NCBI GenBank assembly: GCA_964609695.1
Contig: CAZSSP010000009.1
Location: 1 to 64,000, forward strand
DNA: 64,000 bases
Source: JAGNHS01 sp964609695
GTDB lineage: Bacteria > Bdellovibrionota > UBA2428
Reading direction: 5' to 3'
This document shows positions 33,466 to 41,892 of the stretch, piece by piece. How positions within the stretch are numbered: position 1 is the stretch's first letter; each line of letters starts with the position of its first letter. The notes below the pieces were generated by a model. That model was not told the origin of the DNA. It saw nothing but the letters and a program-made list of their open reading frames with translations, and searched no databases. Both the position numbers and the translations under genes were made by a program.

Positions 33466-35460
33466 ATGGCAAAGAAAAATCCCATCAAGAGTTCACTCAT
33501 CTTCTTAAGTATCACCGCTGCTATAGTGGCCCTTTCTTTTTACGTTATTGCTCCTAAGCAGAAGGAAAGAGAGGACAAAAAGGAAAAAGCCTCATTGCTC
33601 TTTGGTGCCCTTAATCGCGATGACGTTGTGGGCATGGAAATCACGCGCGATGGCAAAACTCACAATATTTCTCGCAGCGCCCAAAACAAGGATCAATGGT
33701 ATCTAAACACAGCTAATAAAAACATAGAAGCCGATAGCGAATCTATCACTGGTATTATTTCTGCCATGCTCTCTGCAAAACGTGAAGAAAGTGTTGAGGG
33801 GAGCGATCTCGCCTTAGTGGGTTTAGACAACCCCAAAGTTAAATTTAAAATCATGGGAGTTAAAGAAACATCTAAAACACTCCTCATTGGAAACGACACC
33901 CCTGTGAATTATTTTGTATATGCCAAATGGGAAGATCAGCCTGAAATCTTTCTCACCACTCGATCCATTAAATTTGGTTTAGAAAAAGAAGAAAAAGATC
34001 TTCGAAATAAAGTTATATTCAATTGGAAGCTCAGCGAACTTAAAGAAATTCGCTTTGAGAGTTTTAATCGACGAGACATTGGCAAAGAAAAATTTGCAAT
34101 TCAAAAAGGAGAAAATGGAAAATGGGTCACTCAAGGTAGCGACAATTATCCTATAGAAGAAAGAGACCTCAATGTCTGGTTAGAAGCTCTCGATAAAGTT
34201 CGAGCTGATGATTTTCCCTCTGAAAACTCAAAAGAGCGAAGCAAGTTTGGCTTCAATCAACCTGTGGCCACAGTAGAATTAGTCAATCTCAAGGGAGAAA
34301 AGCAATTTTGGACTTTTGCCTCTCTCCAAAAGAAAAACGGAAAAGAAGTGGCTTGGGATAATTATATTGCCGAAAAAAATCAAGAAAGCACCTTTCACGT
34401 TGCCGACAGTGCACGCGATGCCTTTAAAATTAGTTTATTTCAATTGCGCGATAAAAACTTAGGACAAGGTATCGTTAAAACAGAAGTCAACTCTCTCATT
34501 ATTTCCCAAAAGGATAAAAGCATTATCTTAGAAAAACAAAGTGACGCTAAATGGAAAGGACGCTTCAATGCCGCGGGCTTATTAGAAGGCCCTGCCCATG
34601 AAAAAGCTATTTCCGATGCCATAGATGCACTCATTGGACTTCATGCGACTAAGTTCAACGATAAATCCAACGTAGTCGCCCTAGGCCTCAACGCTCCACA
34701 AAGAGTGGTCACTCTTAAAGACAAAGCAGGGCAAGTTATAGCTGAATATCGTTTTGGTAAAAAATTATCAGCCGATGAAATCGCCGTTCTAAAATCTGGC
34801 CTCAATTCTCCCGCCAATGTTTTACTAGATATAGAAAAACTCTTTCCTTTAAAGGCAGAAGCCTTTATAAACGCCGTTTCCGATAGCTCTCATGGCGTTG
34901 CAGGAAATAGTGCAAGTCCAGAGCTTGTTGGTCAAAAAGGAGTTGCCGTGAAACTTGAAGCCACTGTTAAAAATAAAAGCGAACTTAAAAAATTACCTGC
35001 AGCCATCACCAAGGCTGGATTTTCTTATTTTGCGGAATTCACCCTCAATGGTGGCCGAAAATTAAAAGTAGAATTTGCGGCCGACAAAGCGCCCTACACT
35101 GTGAGCAATTTTATACATTTAGCACGAAACGGATTCTACAATGGCTTAAAATTTCATAGAGTTATTCCCGGCTTCGTAGCACAAGGTGGAGACCCCGTAG
35201 GTAATGGAAGCGGAGGTCCAGGTTGGATGTTTGATTACGAAGACAACGATCTTAAACACGTGCCTGGAGTGATTGCCATGGCTCATGCCGCTAGCAAAGA
35301 CACTAACGGTTCACAATTTTATTTCGTATTTGAAGCTCAACCACACCTCGATCGTCTCCACACAGTTTTTGGAAAAATCACTGAAGGCCTAGATATTTTC
35401 AAAGGCATCAAACAAGGAGATGTCATGGAGAAAGTCGAAGTATTCGAAAAAGCGCTCTAG
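33466..35460 (+). CDS. DUF4340-cyclophilin fusion, membrane-anchored peptidyl-prolyl isomerase
   Basis: 664 residues. A signal anchor (SSLIFLSITAAIVALSFYVIA, about 9-29) is followed by a long DUF4340 region with repeated beta modules (about 45-470). The last ~140 residues (from about 523) are a complete cyclophilin: VSNFIHLARNGFYNGLKFHRVIPGFVAQGGDP carries the catalytic Arg of FHRVI, and GSQFYFVFEAQPHLD completes the active site. DUF4340 proteins are usually found with gliding-associated or ABC-type transporter genes; a cyclophilin attached to one is uncommon. It should face the periplasm. The downstream membrane-protein gene overlaps its 3' end. Confidence 0.85.
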   Translation: MAKKNPIKSSLIFLSITAAIVALSFYVIAPKQKEREDKKEKASLLFGALNRDDVVGMEITRDGKTHNISRSAQNKDQWYLNTANKNIEADSESITGIISAMLSAKREESVEGSDLALVGLDNPKVKFKIMGVKETSKTLLIGNDTPVNYFVYAKWEDQPEIFLTTRSIKFGLEKEEKDLRNKVIFNWKLSELKEIRFESFNRRDIGKEKFAIQKGENGKWVTQGSDNYPIEERDLNVWLEALDKVRADDFPSENSKERSKFGFNQPVATVELVNLKGEKQFWTFASLQKKNGKEVAWDNYIAEKNQESTFHVADSARDAFKISLFQLRDKNLGQGIVKTEVNSLIISQKDKSIILEKQSDAKWKGRFNAAGLLEGPAHEKAISDAIDALIGLHATKFNDKSNVVALGLNAPQRVVTLKDKAGQVIAEYRFGKKLSADEIAVLKSGLNSPANVLLDIEKLFPLKAEAFINAVSDSSHGVAGNSASPELVGQKGVAVKLEATVKNKSELKKLPAAITKAGFSYFAEFTLNGGRKLKVEFAADKAPYTVSNFIHLARNGFYNGLKFHRVIPGFVAQGGDPVGNGSGGPGWMFDYEDNDLKHVPGVIAMAHAASKDTNGSQFYFVFEAQPHLDRLHTVFGKITEGLDIFKGIKQGDVMEKVEVFEKAL

Positions 35461-36022
35461 AGAAATTGGCCCACTTCGTATAGCTTCGCCCTTTATGGAA
35501 TGGGCCGTAAGAGCACTTTATCTTTTTGCTTTATCAATATTAAGTATTGCATACGCTTTAGCGTGGTTTCAGATTCCAATAGCAGCTCATTTTAATTGGC
35601 CGTCTTCCTTTGTATTCCACTTGGCCACAGCGGGAATTAGCGTATTAATTTCTTTTTTTGCCAATCTTAGCGTCCTTTTCTATTTCATTGGCACAGGCGT
35701 TTGGATGAAAGACCGAGCTAAGGAAATTTTGAAACAAGATCGAAGCAAAGCTCAGCAAATTTGGGCCATTTACGAAAAAAGTAACAAACTCAAAGCAAAA
35801 GCTTTTCCTTTTGCAACTTTTTCAATTTTTTTTGGAATTTTAACTTTCGTTATGGGCGGGGCTTTTCAGGTAGGTGCTGTACCCTCATGGCTTCACCCCA
35901 CTCTCGCCACTCTACTTTGCTTAACAGGTTGGATTGGAATCAAATTTGTTTTTGGCGCTATGCGCGAAAACTTGGAAAACCTTAATAAGTGTTCCGAACT
36001 ACTTGATGATAAACTAGACTAA
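35420..36022 (+). CDS. Integral membrane hypothetical protein (4 helices)
   Basis: 200 residues (or 175 from ATG 35495) with four membrane segments: ALYLFALSILSIAYALAW, TAGISVLISFFANLSVLFYF, FATFSIFFGILTFVMGGAF and TLATLLCLTGWIGIKFVF. A polar loop of about 45 residues (KDRAKEILKQDRSKAQQIW) lies in the middle. No family is recognised. The ATG at 35420 overlaps the previous gene by 41 bases; the ATG at 35495 avoids the overlap but has no ribosome binding site, so the start is open. Confidence 0.6.
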   Translation: MSWRKSKYSKKRSREIGPLRIASPFMEWAVRALYLFALSILSIAYALAWFQIPIAAHFNWPSSFVFHLATAGISVLISFFANLSVLFYFIGTGVWMKDRAKEILKQDRSKAQQIWAIYEKSNKLKAKAFPFATFSIFFGILTFVMGGAFQVGAVPSWLHPTLATLLCLTGWIGIKFVFGAMRENLENLNKCSELLDDKLD

Positions 36023-36082
36023 ATTCCAGACGTAACCTATATTCCGTTTGCGAAATAAATTCTTCAAGGAGATAAACTAGTT

Positions 36083-36313
36083 ATGGCTGATAAATCTCAA
36101 AAACAAGCTGAGAATACACAAGGTTCTTGGTACGTAGACGTTAACTGTATCGATTGCGACGTTTGCCGCGAAACTGCACCTAATAATTTCACTCAGCAAG
36201 CTGACAAAGGTTACAGCTATGTTTTTAAGCAGCCAGAAAGCCCTGAAGAAACTGCTCAATGCCAAGAAGCTATGGAATCTTGCCCTGTTGAAGCCATTGG
36301 CAACGACGGCTAA
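36083..36313 (+). CDS. Ferredoxin, single [4Fe-4S] type
   Basis: 76 residues with CIDCDVC near the N-terminus and a distant CPVEAI, the C-x2-C-x2-C ... C-P ligands of a single [4Fe-4S] cluster; one further Cys (QCQEAMESC) could make the usual second disulfide. Acidic overall, as usual for an electron carrier. CAAGGAG lies about 13 bases before the ATG. It is separated by about 60 bases from the membrane protein before it. The redox partner is not evident from the neighbours. Confidence 0.9.
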   Translation: MADKSQKQAENTQGSWYVDVNCIDCDVCRETAPNNFTQQADKGYSYVFKQPESPEETAQCQEAMESCPVEAIGNDG

Positions 36314-36346
36314 TCCCATTTTTTAAAATTTTTACGTGAGCCAAAA

Positions 36347-37015
36347 ATGAATTCCACAAAATGGATTGTATTGAGCGACTTTGATGGAACGCTCACAACT
36401 AAAGATGTTGGCAACGAACTCTGCAAACGTTTTATTCCTCAACTTTTTGATAGAGTGAATGAACAATATTTTCTTGGAAATTTAAATCTCAGAGCCGAAC
36501 AAAAAATTCTCTGGGAGGACTTTCCAGCCAATAAAGAAGTTTTTCAAAAGACCGCTCAAGAAGTGGGCATCTTTCGAAAAGGTGTGAATGAATTTTTAGA
36601 AAAATGTTTGCTCCATAAAATTCCAGTTTTTGTGGCGAGCTGCGGAATGGACGCTTACATTGAAGCCGTTTTAGAAAAACAGGCTAGCCCTAAAGCGCGA
36701 CAAGCCATTCACGCCATTGAATGCAACCGAACTGAATTTTCCAATGAACGACTCATAAAAATTCACACTCCAGTGAAAGATGAAAAATCGGCTTACCCTC
36801 TTCACAAAGGGGAGTGGGCTGGTGAACTTAAAAAGAAATTTCCAGGTACAAAAATTCTAGGCATTGGAGATGGCAGCAGTGATTTTTCAATGCTGGGTTA
36901 TGTCGACAAAATCTACGCCACTCGAAAATTGGCGGATAAATGTGTCGAAAAAAACGTATCTTTTGAGCGATTTGAGGACTTTAGCGGTTTAATTAACTGC
37001 GAAATATTTCAATAG
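36347..37015 (+). CDS. HAD-superfamily phosphatase (MtnX/SerB-like)
   Basis: 222 residues with HAD motif I in LSDFDGTLT (Asp nucleophile at about residue 10), motif II VASCG and motif III/IV GIGDGSSDFSMLG (about 185). The cap region between motifs I and II (VGNELCKRFIPQLFD, then LRAEQKILWEDF) resembles the HAD-IB group that holds MtnX, which acts in methionine salvage, and phosphoserine phosphatases. The substrate is not settled. It follows the ferredoxin gene closely on the same strand. Confidence 0.8.
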   Translation: MNSTKWIVLSDFDGTLTTKDVGNELCKRFIPQLFDRVNEQYFLGNLNLRAEQKILWEDFPANKEVFQKTAQEVGIFRKGVNEFLEKCLLHKIPVFVASCGMDAYIEAVLEKQASPKARQAIHAIECNRTEFSNERLIKIHTPVKDEKSAYPLHKGEWAGELKKKFPGTKILGIGDGSSDFSMLGYVDKIYATRKLADKCVEKNVSFERFEDFSGLINCEIFQ

Positions 37016-37065
37016 AGCCAAAGACCCATTCTAGCTTTTATCTATAGGGGGCTTAAACTAAGACT

Positions 37066-37782
37066 ATGACCGAAGAATCCGTATTAACCCACCAACCTTT
37101 TGGTTATCGAAAAAAGCCTGCTCGAGTTTATTTAGCGGCGGCTTATCTTTTGATCGCTCCTTTCGTGAATTTAGTTTTGGGAATTCGAAACACTGGTGAA
37201 GTGAATTGGTACAAAGTAGGAACTTGGTTTCAATACCTTTTAATTCTCCACCCTAGAACTTGGGCTTTGTTAATCATCACTCTCACAGCAGGTGGGCTCC
37301 TCCTTCTTGTTAGAAAAGCCTCTTGGGTCTTCACTCTAGCTTCTTTAGGACTCGTTATTTTATACAATCTGATCGTATTTCACGATGTTCCTTTGCTCGC
37401 AGTAGCACTACTAGCTTTTGTAGCCTTCACTCCATTCAAAAAGCCCTATCTCAACCCTTCCCTACGATGGTGGGAACACCCGCCTCGCTTTGTTGTCGAT
37501 CTCTATGCTGCCATACCAGAAATTCAGGCTCAATTAAAAATCTTCGATGTTTCTGAAGGCGGTATGTTGGCCGCTTTTGAGGGATCTTTTGTCCCTTCAG
37601 TCGGTGCCACTTTTTATCTTGAATTTAACAATGGCCCCAAAGTCATGGGTAAAGTTGTTCGCAAACAAGAAGACAAATATTTAGGAATACATTTTGAATC
37701 TGTTGATCGAAAAAAACGACGAGAACTTAGAGACTTTATCAAAGGACTAGAACGACGAGGCGAAGCTAAGGCAAAAAGGTAG
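37066..37782 (+). CDS. Membrane-anchored PilZ domain protein
   Basis: 238 residues: four hydrophobic segments in the N-terminal half (for example ALLIITLTAGGLLLLV and FTLASLGLVILYNLIVF), then a C-terminal PilZ domain (about 150-235) with the DVSEGGMLA segment that corresponds to the D/N-x-S-x-x-G motif, and a beta-barrel ending in KYLGIHFESVDR. The upstream Arg motif of c-di-GMP binders is poorly preserved (PPRFVVDL), so binding is uncertain. A c-di-GMP link is plausible because an HD-GYP protein is encoded at 51174. Confidence 0.75.
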   Translation: MTEESVLTHQPFGYRKKPARVYLAAAYLLIAPFVNLVLGIRNTGEVNWYKVGTWFQYLLILHPRTWALLIITLTAGGLLLLVRKASWVFTLASLGLVILYNLIVFHDVPLLAVALLAFVAFTPFKKPYLNPSLRWWEHPPRFVVDLYAAIPEIQAQLKIFDVSEGGMLAAFEGSFVPSVGATFYLEFNNGPKVMGKVVRKQEDKYLGIHFESVDRKKRRELRDFIKGLERRGEAKAKR

Positions 37783-37788
37783 AAAATT

Positions 37789-39501
37789 TTGAAAGAGAAA
37801 TTGTATTCAAAGAAATTTAAAAAATATTTTTTTTTAATTCTTTGTTTGGGACTTTCTGATCTAAGCCTTGCTCAAAACAATAACTATTATAAACTCGATC
37901 AAATTCCCTCGACCATCCGCAAAGCCGTAGCTCCTTCAGCCATTTTAAAAAGCAATAGTTTAAATGTCACTCTAGATCGCAAAACTAGCGGACAAATAAA
38001 ACTCTTAGCTCAACTTGAAAGTTTCGGTGACTTTAAAATCTACGAGGAGTCCGTCCACTTTGAAAGTTTACCCGACGAAGCTTTAGGTGGAAGCTCTTGG
38101 AAAGTCACGGTTCTCAGCAAGCCTGAAAGATTGGATTTTTTAGACCCGATTAGTAAAAAAATTAAACACGGATATCAAGGACAAGCTGCGTTTGAACTTT
38201 TACTCGAAATTCCTCAAAGCATTAACGGTGTTCTTCCAAGCAATCATAGCATCCCACTCATTGTTTCTTTCCAAGCTTGCTCCACGGAACTTTGTTTATT
38301 GCCAGCACGAGTTCTCATACCTGTTGGAACTCAAATTACCCAAAGCCCAACGACAAAACCACCCGCCAGTTTAAGTGCGAGACTCAGCCAAATGCTAAAA
38401 GATTCACTCAACGGTGGAAAATGGTCGCTCAGTGTAATTTTAATTTTATTTCTAGCCGGAGTTATCACCAGCCTCACTCCTTGCGTGTATCCACTCTATC
38501 CAATCACCTTAGGAATTTTTTCACGCTGGACTAAAGCTAGCCACGTTTCTCCATTTTGGCTCGCTAATTCTTACTCACTTGGACTGACATTGAGCTATGC
38601 CTTATTTGGTTTGGTCACTGTGGCTACGGGCACACTTTTTGGTTCCCTCACACAAAGACCCGAATATCTCATTGCCATGGGAATTTTATTTTTAGTGGCT
38701 GCTGTAATGTTTTCTGGAGTCATTCAACTTCAGGCTCCGCTGGCTCTTCAAAATTTTATAGCGAAATTTAGCTTCATCAAAGAAGGTCAGCCATCCTCTA
38801 AATTGGCCTATATAGCTCAATCGTTTTTCATGGGACTCACTCTTGGTATCCTAGCAGCTCCATGCGTTGGCCCGGTCCTTGTGGCCCTTCTGGGCTGGTT
38901 GAGCACCAGCTTTGTTCATGGACATAAAGATTATCTCCATGGATTTCTTTTATTGAGTCTTTTTGGAATAGGAATGAGCACTCCTTTTATGATTATGGGG
39001 CATTTTGTTCTAAAAATGCACAAGAAAGTTCAACTAGGCCCCTACACCTCCATTATAAAAAATATTGGAACTCTATTGTTTGTTGTGGCTTCTCTGGCCT
39101 TTCTCATTCCTGGCGTTCGACTTCTAAAGCCAACTGAAAGCGTCATCGCTTTAAATTATGAAGTTTTCTCCTATGAAAATCGTCCTAAAAATTCCTGGAA
39201 AGTTTTAGATTTTCGAGCTGATTGGTGCACGGCTTGTTTACAATTGGAGCGTGAAACTTTTTCTGACTCAAAAGTTAGTGAATTATTTAAAAATAAACAA
39301 TGGGCCTATGTCCAAATTGATTTGAGCACTCCCAATCCCGATAAAGAAAAAATCACTCGATCCCTAAATGTACTGAGCCTTCCCTCTGTTCTCTTCGAAG
39401 CGCCAGATGGAAAGATTTGCGCCTCTCACACTCTAAATGAATTCGAAGACCCTAACGCTTTTGTACTTCGCTTAGAAAAAGCAAAATCCGACTGCAGATA
39501 G
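37789..39501 (+). CDS. dsbD: Thiol:disulfide interchange protein DsbD
   Basis: 570 residues with the three DsbD modules: signal peptide, periplasmic alpha domain with CSTELC (about 163), a membrane beta domain whose redox cysteines are in TPCVYPLYPIT (about 231) and APCVGPV (about 358), and a C-terminal thioredoxin-like gamma domain with DWCTAC (about 480). It carries electrons from cytoplasmic thioredoxin to periplasmic proteins, including those that keep apocytochrome c reduced. Start TTG 37789 follows AAAAAGG. The ResB/CcsA pair at 47-49.7 kb needs such reductant. Confidence 0.93.
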   Translation: MKEKLYSKKFKKYFFLILCLGLSDLSLAQNNNYYKLDQIPSTIRKAVAPSAILKSNSLNVTLDRKTSGQIKLLAQLESFGDFKIYEESVHFESLPDEALGGSSWKVTVLSKPERLDFLDPISKKIKHGYQGQAAFELLLEIPQSINGVLPSNHSIPLIVSFQACSTELCLLPARVLIPVGTQITQSPTTKPPASLSARLSQMLKDSLNGGKWSLSVILILFLAGVITSLTPCVYPLYPITLGIFSRWTKASHVSPFWLANSYSLGLTLSYALFGLVTVATGTLFGSLTQRPEYLIAMGILFLVAAVMFSGVIQLQAPLALQNFIAKFSFIKEGQPSSKLAYIAQSFFMGLTLGILAAPCVGPVLVALLGWLSTSFVHGHKDYLHGFLLLSLFGIGMSTPFMIMGHFVLKMHKKVQLGPYTSIIKNIGTLLFVVASLAFLIPGVRLLKPTESVIALNYEVFSYENRPKNSWKVLDFRADWCTACLQLERETFSDSKVSELFKNKQWAYVQIDLSTPNPDKEKITRSLNVLSLPSVLFEAPDGKICASHTLNEFEDPNAFVLRLEKAKSDCR

Positions 39502-39555
39502 AGATTGCCTCCATTATTCATTTTCACCCTGATTTTTCAATTGTGCGTGAAGAAA

Positions 39556-40158
39556 TTAGAGGACGCTGTCTAAATGAAAAAGCAACATTAGAGATTTGAG
39601 ATATTCAGTGGCAAAAACCTGCCAACCCGTAAGGCTCTCCCACCATAAATCATCAGGAAAATTTGGACTCTCCACACAAGCAAAATACAATTCAACTTTA
39701 CGCTCAGGCCAACGAGCCAATTCCTTTTGAAGCAAACGATACAGACGAGGCATATGATAACTTGATGTCACCAACATGACTGAATCGTAATCATTCTTAA
39801 CTATGAGGCTTTTAATTTCTTTAACATTCTCAATAGTGGAACGAGCCAAATTTCCTAAAAAAATATTCTTTCGATAATTAGGAGGAAGCGTTTCCACACC
39901 GTTACTGCTGAAAATACTTTCTAAGCTTGAGCCAGGACTCACTCCCGAAATCAACAAATGATGAGCCGAACCTTCAACGAAAAGATCTACCGCTCGCTTG
40001 ATGCGACCTTGCCCACCCGTGACCACAGCCAGTAAGTCAACAGCCTTATTTGGCAATCTATCATGAGCAAAGGAAGGCAAAGCTTTCGAAAAGCGCCACA
40101 TATCCCACCCTAAAAATGCAATCAAAATAAATAGCGCCGTTGAAAGTAAATATCGCAT
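39556..40158 (-). CDS. YdcF/SanA-family (DUF218) membrane protein
   Basis: 200 residues with an N-terminal membrane segment (LLSTALFILIAFLGWDMW) and the DUF218 fold: VVTGGQGRIKRAVDLF, LLISGVSPGSS, ARSTIENVKEIKSL and MLVTSSYHMPR (about 148). Members act near the inner membrane in envelope maintenance; YdcF binds S-adenosylmethionine and ElyC affects lipid-linked sugar intermediates. The function of this one is not known. It follows the RidA-like gene on the same strand after 9 bases and converges with dsbD. Confidence 0.85.
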   Translation of the reverse strand: MRYLLSTALFILIAFLGWDMWRFSKALPSFAHDRLPNKAVDLLAVVTGGQGRIKRAVDLFVEGSAHHLLISGVSPGSSLESIFSSNGVETLPPNYRKNIFLGNLARSTIENVKEIKSLIVKNDYDSVMLVTSSYHMPRLYRLLQKELARWPERKVELYFACVESPNFPDDLWWESLTGWQVFATEYLKSLMLLFHLDSVL

Positions 40159-40167
40159 CTAGGCCTT

Positions 40168-40800
40168 TTACTTTTTAGCAATGGCCTCAATCTCAACCAA
40201 AGCACCCTTAGGCAATGCCGACACTTCCACAGTAGAACGCGCGGGAAATTTCTTTGAAGCTTTTGAAAAATGCGCCTCATAAACTTCATTCATAATTGGA
40301 AATTGAGAAAGATCTTTCATAAACACAGTCGTCTTCACTACATCAGCCAAACTAAGATCAGCAGCCTCAAGTACAGCCGCTAAATTTTTGAGGACTTGCT
40401 CTGTTTGACCTTTAACATCGCTTGCAGCAAATTCCATAGTTTGAGGATTGAGCGGTATTTGGCCGGAGCAAAACACCCATTCACCAGTGTCTACCGCCTG
40501 GGAATAGGGACCAATGGCTTTTGGAGCCGAAGAAGTTTGAATGATATTCTTTTCCATAGATCGAGTCTCCTTCTTAGAAGTACCGTTAACGGGTTTTAAC
40601 GAAACTTCTGATTGAATTTGAAATTTATAACTTTCAAAAAAATTTACGACACTTTCCTTAAAAAAATCTTTAGGAATTTGAACCGCTGAAAGCGTTTTAT
40701 TAACCTTATCTTCGGCAGACAAATAAGCTTCAGCTCCTATACTGACAGCTTTCTTTAAAAGGTCATTAAAGACCTTTTTCTTGTCGTCACTATCGTTCAT
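40168..40800 (-). CDS. ridA: RidA/YjgF-family protein with helical N-terminal extension
   Basis: 210 residues. The C-terminal ~128 residues (from Met82, MEKNIIQTSSAPKAIGPYSQ) are a full RidA: GPYSQAV, FCSGQIPL and RSTVEVSALPKGALVEIEA with the catalytic arginine. RidA hydrolyses reactive enamines and imines made by PLP enzymes. The first ~81 residues are a separate helical domain (LLKKAVSIGAEAYLSAEDKV ... FFKESVVNFFESYKF) that resembles small phasin-like proteins. An AAGGAG lies 9 bases before the ATG at 40557, so a short RidA could be made alone. The long ATG at 40800 overlaps the previous stop (ATGA). Confidence 0.8.
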   Translation of the reverse strand: MNDSDDKKKVFNDLLKKAVSIGAEAYLSAEDKVNKTLSAVQIPKDFFKESVVNFFESYKFQIQSEVSLKPVNGTSKKETRSMEKNIIQTSSAPKAIGPYSQAVDTGEWVFCSGQIPLNPQTMEFAASDVKGQTEQVLKNLAAVLEAADLSLADVVKTTVFMKDLSQFPIMNEVYEAHFSKASKKFPARSTVEVSALPKGALVEIEAIAKK

Positions 40801-41243
40801 TTTTTTCTCCGACGAGTTTCTTCATAAAAATCTTTAACAGCCCCAGGCAAACTTTTTTGAACTAGGCCCTTAAGAATAAATCCGGGTACTGTAAAATTAA
40901 AATCAACTTCAAGCTTGTAAATGACTTCTGTTTTACTATTTCCAAGCGACTTCAAAAGCCAACGGCCGTTATTTTTTTTAAAAAGCGATCCAGAATGCAA
41001 CGACCACTCCACTTGAGCTTGTTTATTTTCAGCATCCTTGGTGTGTTTGACTGATATCACGTAATCAATACGCTTAACCATTTCAAGTTCCATACCTACA
41101 ATGAGAGCATCCCCTTCTCGAGAATTAATCCGAGAGCTTTTAACTCCACTGGCGAATCTGGGATAAGACTCGAAATCCAAAATGGTATTATAGAGATCCT
41201 CTAAAGACACATCGAGGACTTCACGGTGTTCAGCTTCAGCCAT
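40797..41243 (-). CDS. START/SRPBCC-like protein (polyketide cyclase/RatA family)
   Basis: 148 residues from ATG 41243, which has AAAGGAG 5 bases before it; the longer start at 41288 has none. The sequence fits the COQ10/RatA-type START fold: EVLDVSLEDLYNTILDFESYPRF at the N-terminus and LEVDFNFTVPGFILKGLV in the C-terminal helix that closes the lipid-binding pocket. Members bind lipids, quinones or ribosomes. It overlaps the RidA-like gene by 4 bases. Confidence 0.75.
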   Translation of the reverse strand: MAEAEHREVLDVSLEDLYNTILDFESYPRFASGVKSSRINSREGDALIVGMELEMVKRIDYVISVKHTKDAENKQAQVEWSLHSGSLFKKNNGRWLLKSLGNSKTEVIYKLEVDFNFTVPGFILKGLVQKSLPGAVKDFYEETRRRKK

Positions 41244-41892
41244 TTTTGCTCCTTTTACCTGAAACATGATAGTGGAAATAAAGCTCATTGCCGACCCTCT
41301 TAAGACTTTTAAGTCTTAAGGGAAGCCATTTTTTTAAGCCGACTCCATCAATCAATGTTGGATTTGCGCTTCCGCCTATTAACCAAGGCGTTAAAGTCAC
41401 ATAAAGTTCATTTAAACAATTGGCTTCTGCAAATGAAGCCATGAGATCGCCTCCGCCCTCTACCAATACATTATTCAAATTGCATTGGGCCAATACTTTA
41501 AGCAGCTTAGGTATTTCGACTTTAGACTCCCCCGCAATCACCACAAAAGCTCGATCCTTAGACGATTCCAAGGCGTTTCTATATCCTTTTTGAGTGGTAA
41601 ACACATATCGAATGACTTTGTTGTCATTCCAAAAAGGAATATTTTTTGGAAGTTTCCCCGATGATGTTACAACAGCATTAACGAGCTCTGAAAACGAAGA
41701 CTTGCCTTTAGTTTTTTTTGCTGGCTTCTTCATTGTTTCAAGAGTCTTAGAGCCGACTATGACAACATCGGCACGATTTCTTATTTTTTGCATCATTCTT
41801 CGATCATAAGGGGTTCCTAAAGATCGAGAAGGAAAACTTCGATCAGCAATTTTTCCATCAAGAGAAATAGCTAAATTTGAAAAAATTATCAA
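41236..41892 (-). CDS. RibD C-terminal domain reductase
   Basis: 218 residues of the RibD-C/dihydrofolate-reductase-like fold: SLDGKIADRSFPSR near the start, DVVIVGSKTLETM (about 40-52), and the signature VLVEGGGDLMASF (about 140) with LTPWLIGG after it. In riboflavin synthesis this domain reduces the ribosylamino-pyrimidine with NADPH; standalone members also include other pterin-type reductases. The usual RibD deaminase domain is absent and no other rib genes are near. It overlaps the UshA-like gene by 4 bases. Confidence 0.85.
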   Translation of the reverse strand: MIIFSNLAISLDGKIADRSFPSRSLGTPYDRRMMQKIRNRADVVIVGSKTLETMKKPAKKTKGKSSFSELVNAVVTSSGKLPKNIPFWNDNKVIRYVFTTQKGYRNALESSKDRAFVVIAGESKVEIPKLLKVLAQCNLNNVLVEGGGDLMASFAEANCLNELYVTLTPWLIGGSANPTLIDGVGLKKWLPLRLKSLKRVGNELYFHYHVSGKRSKNG

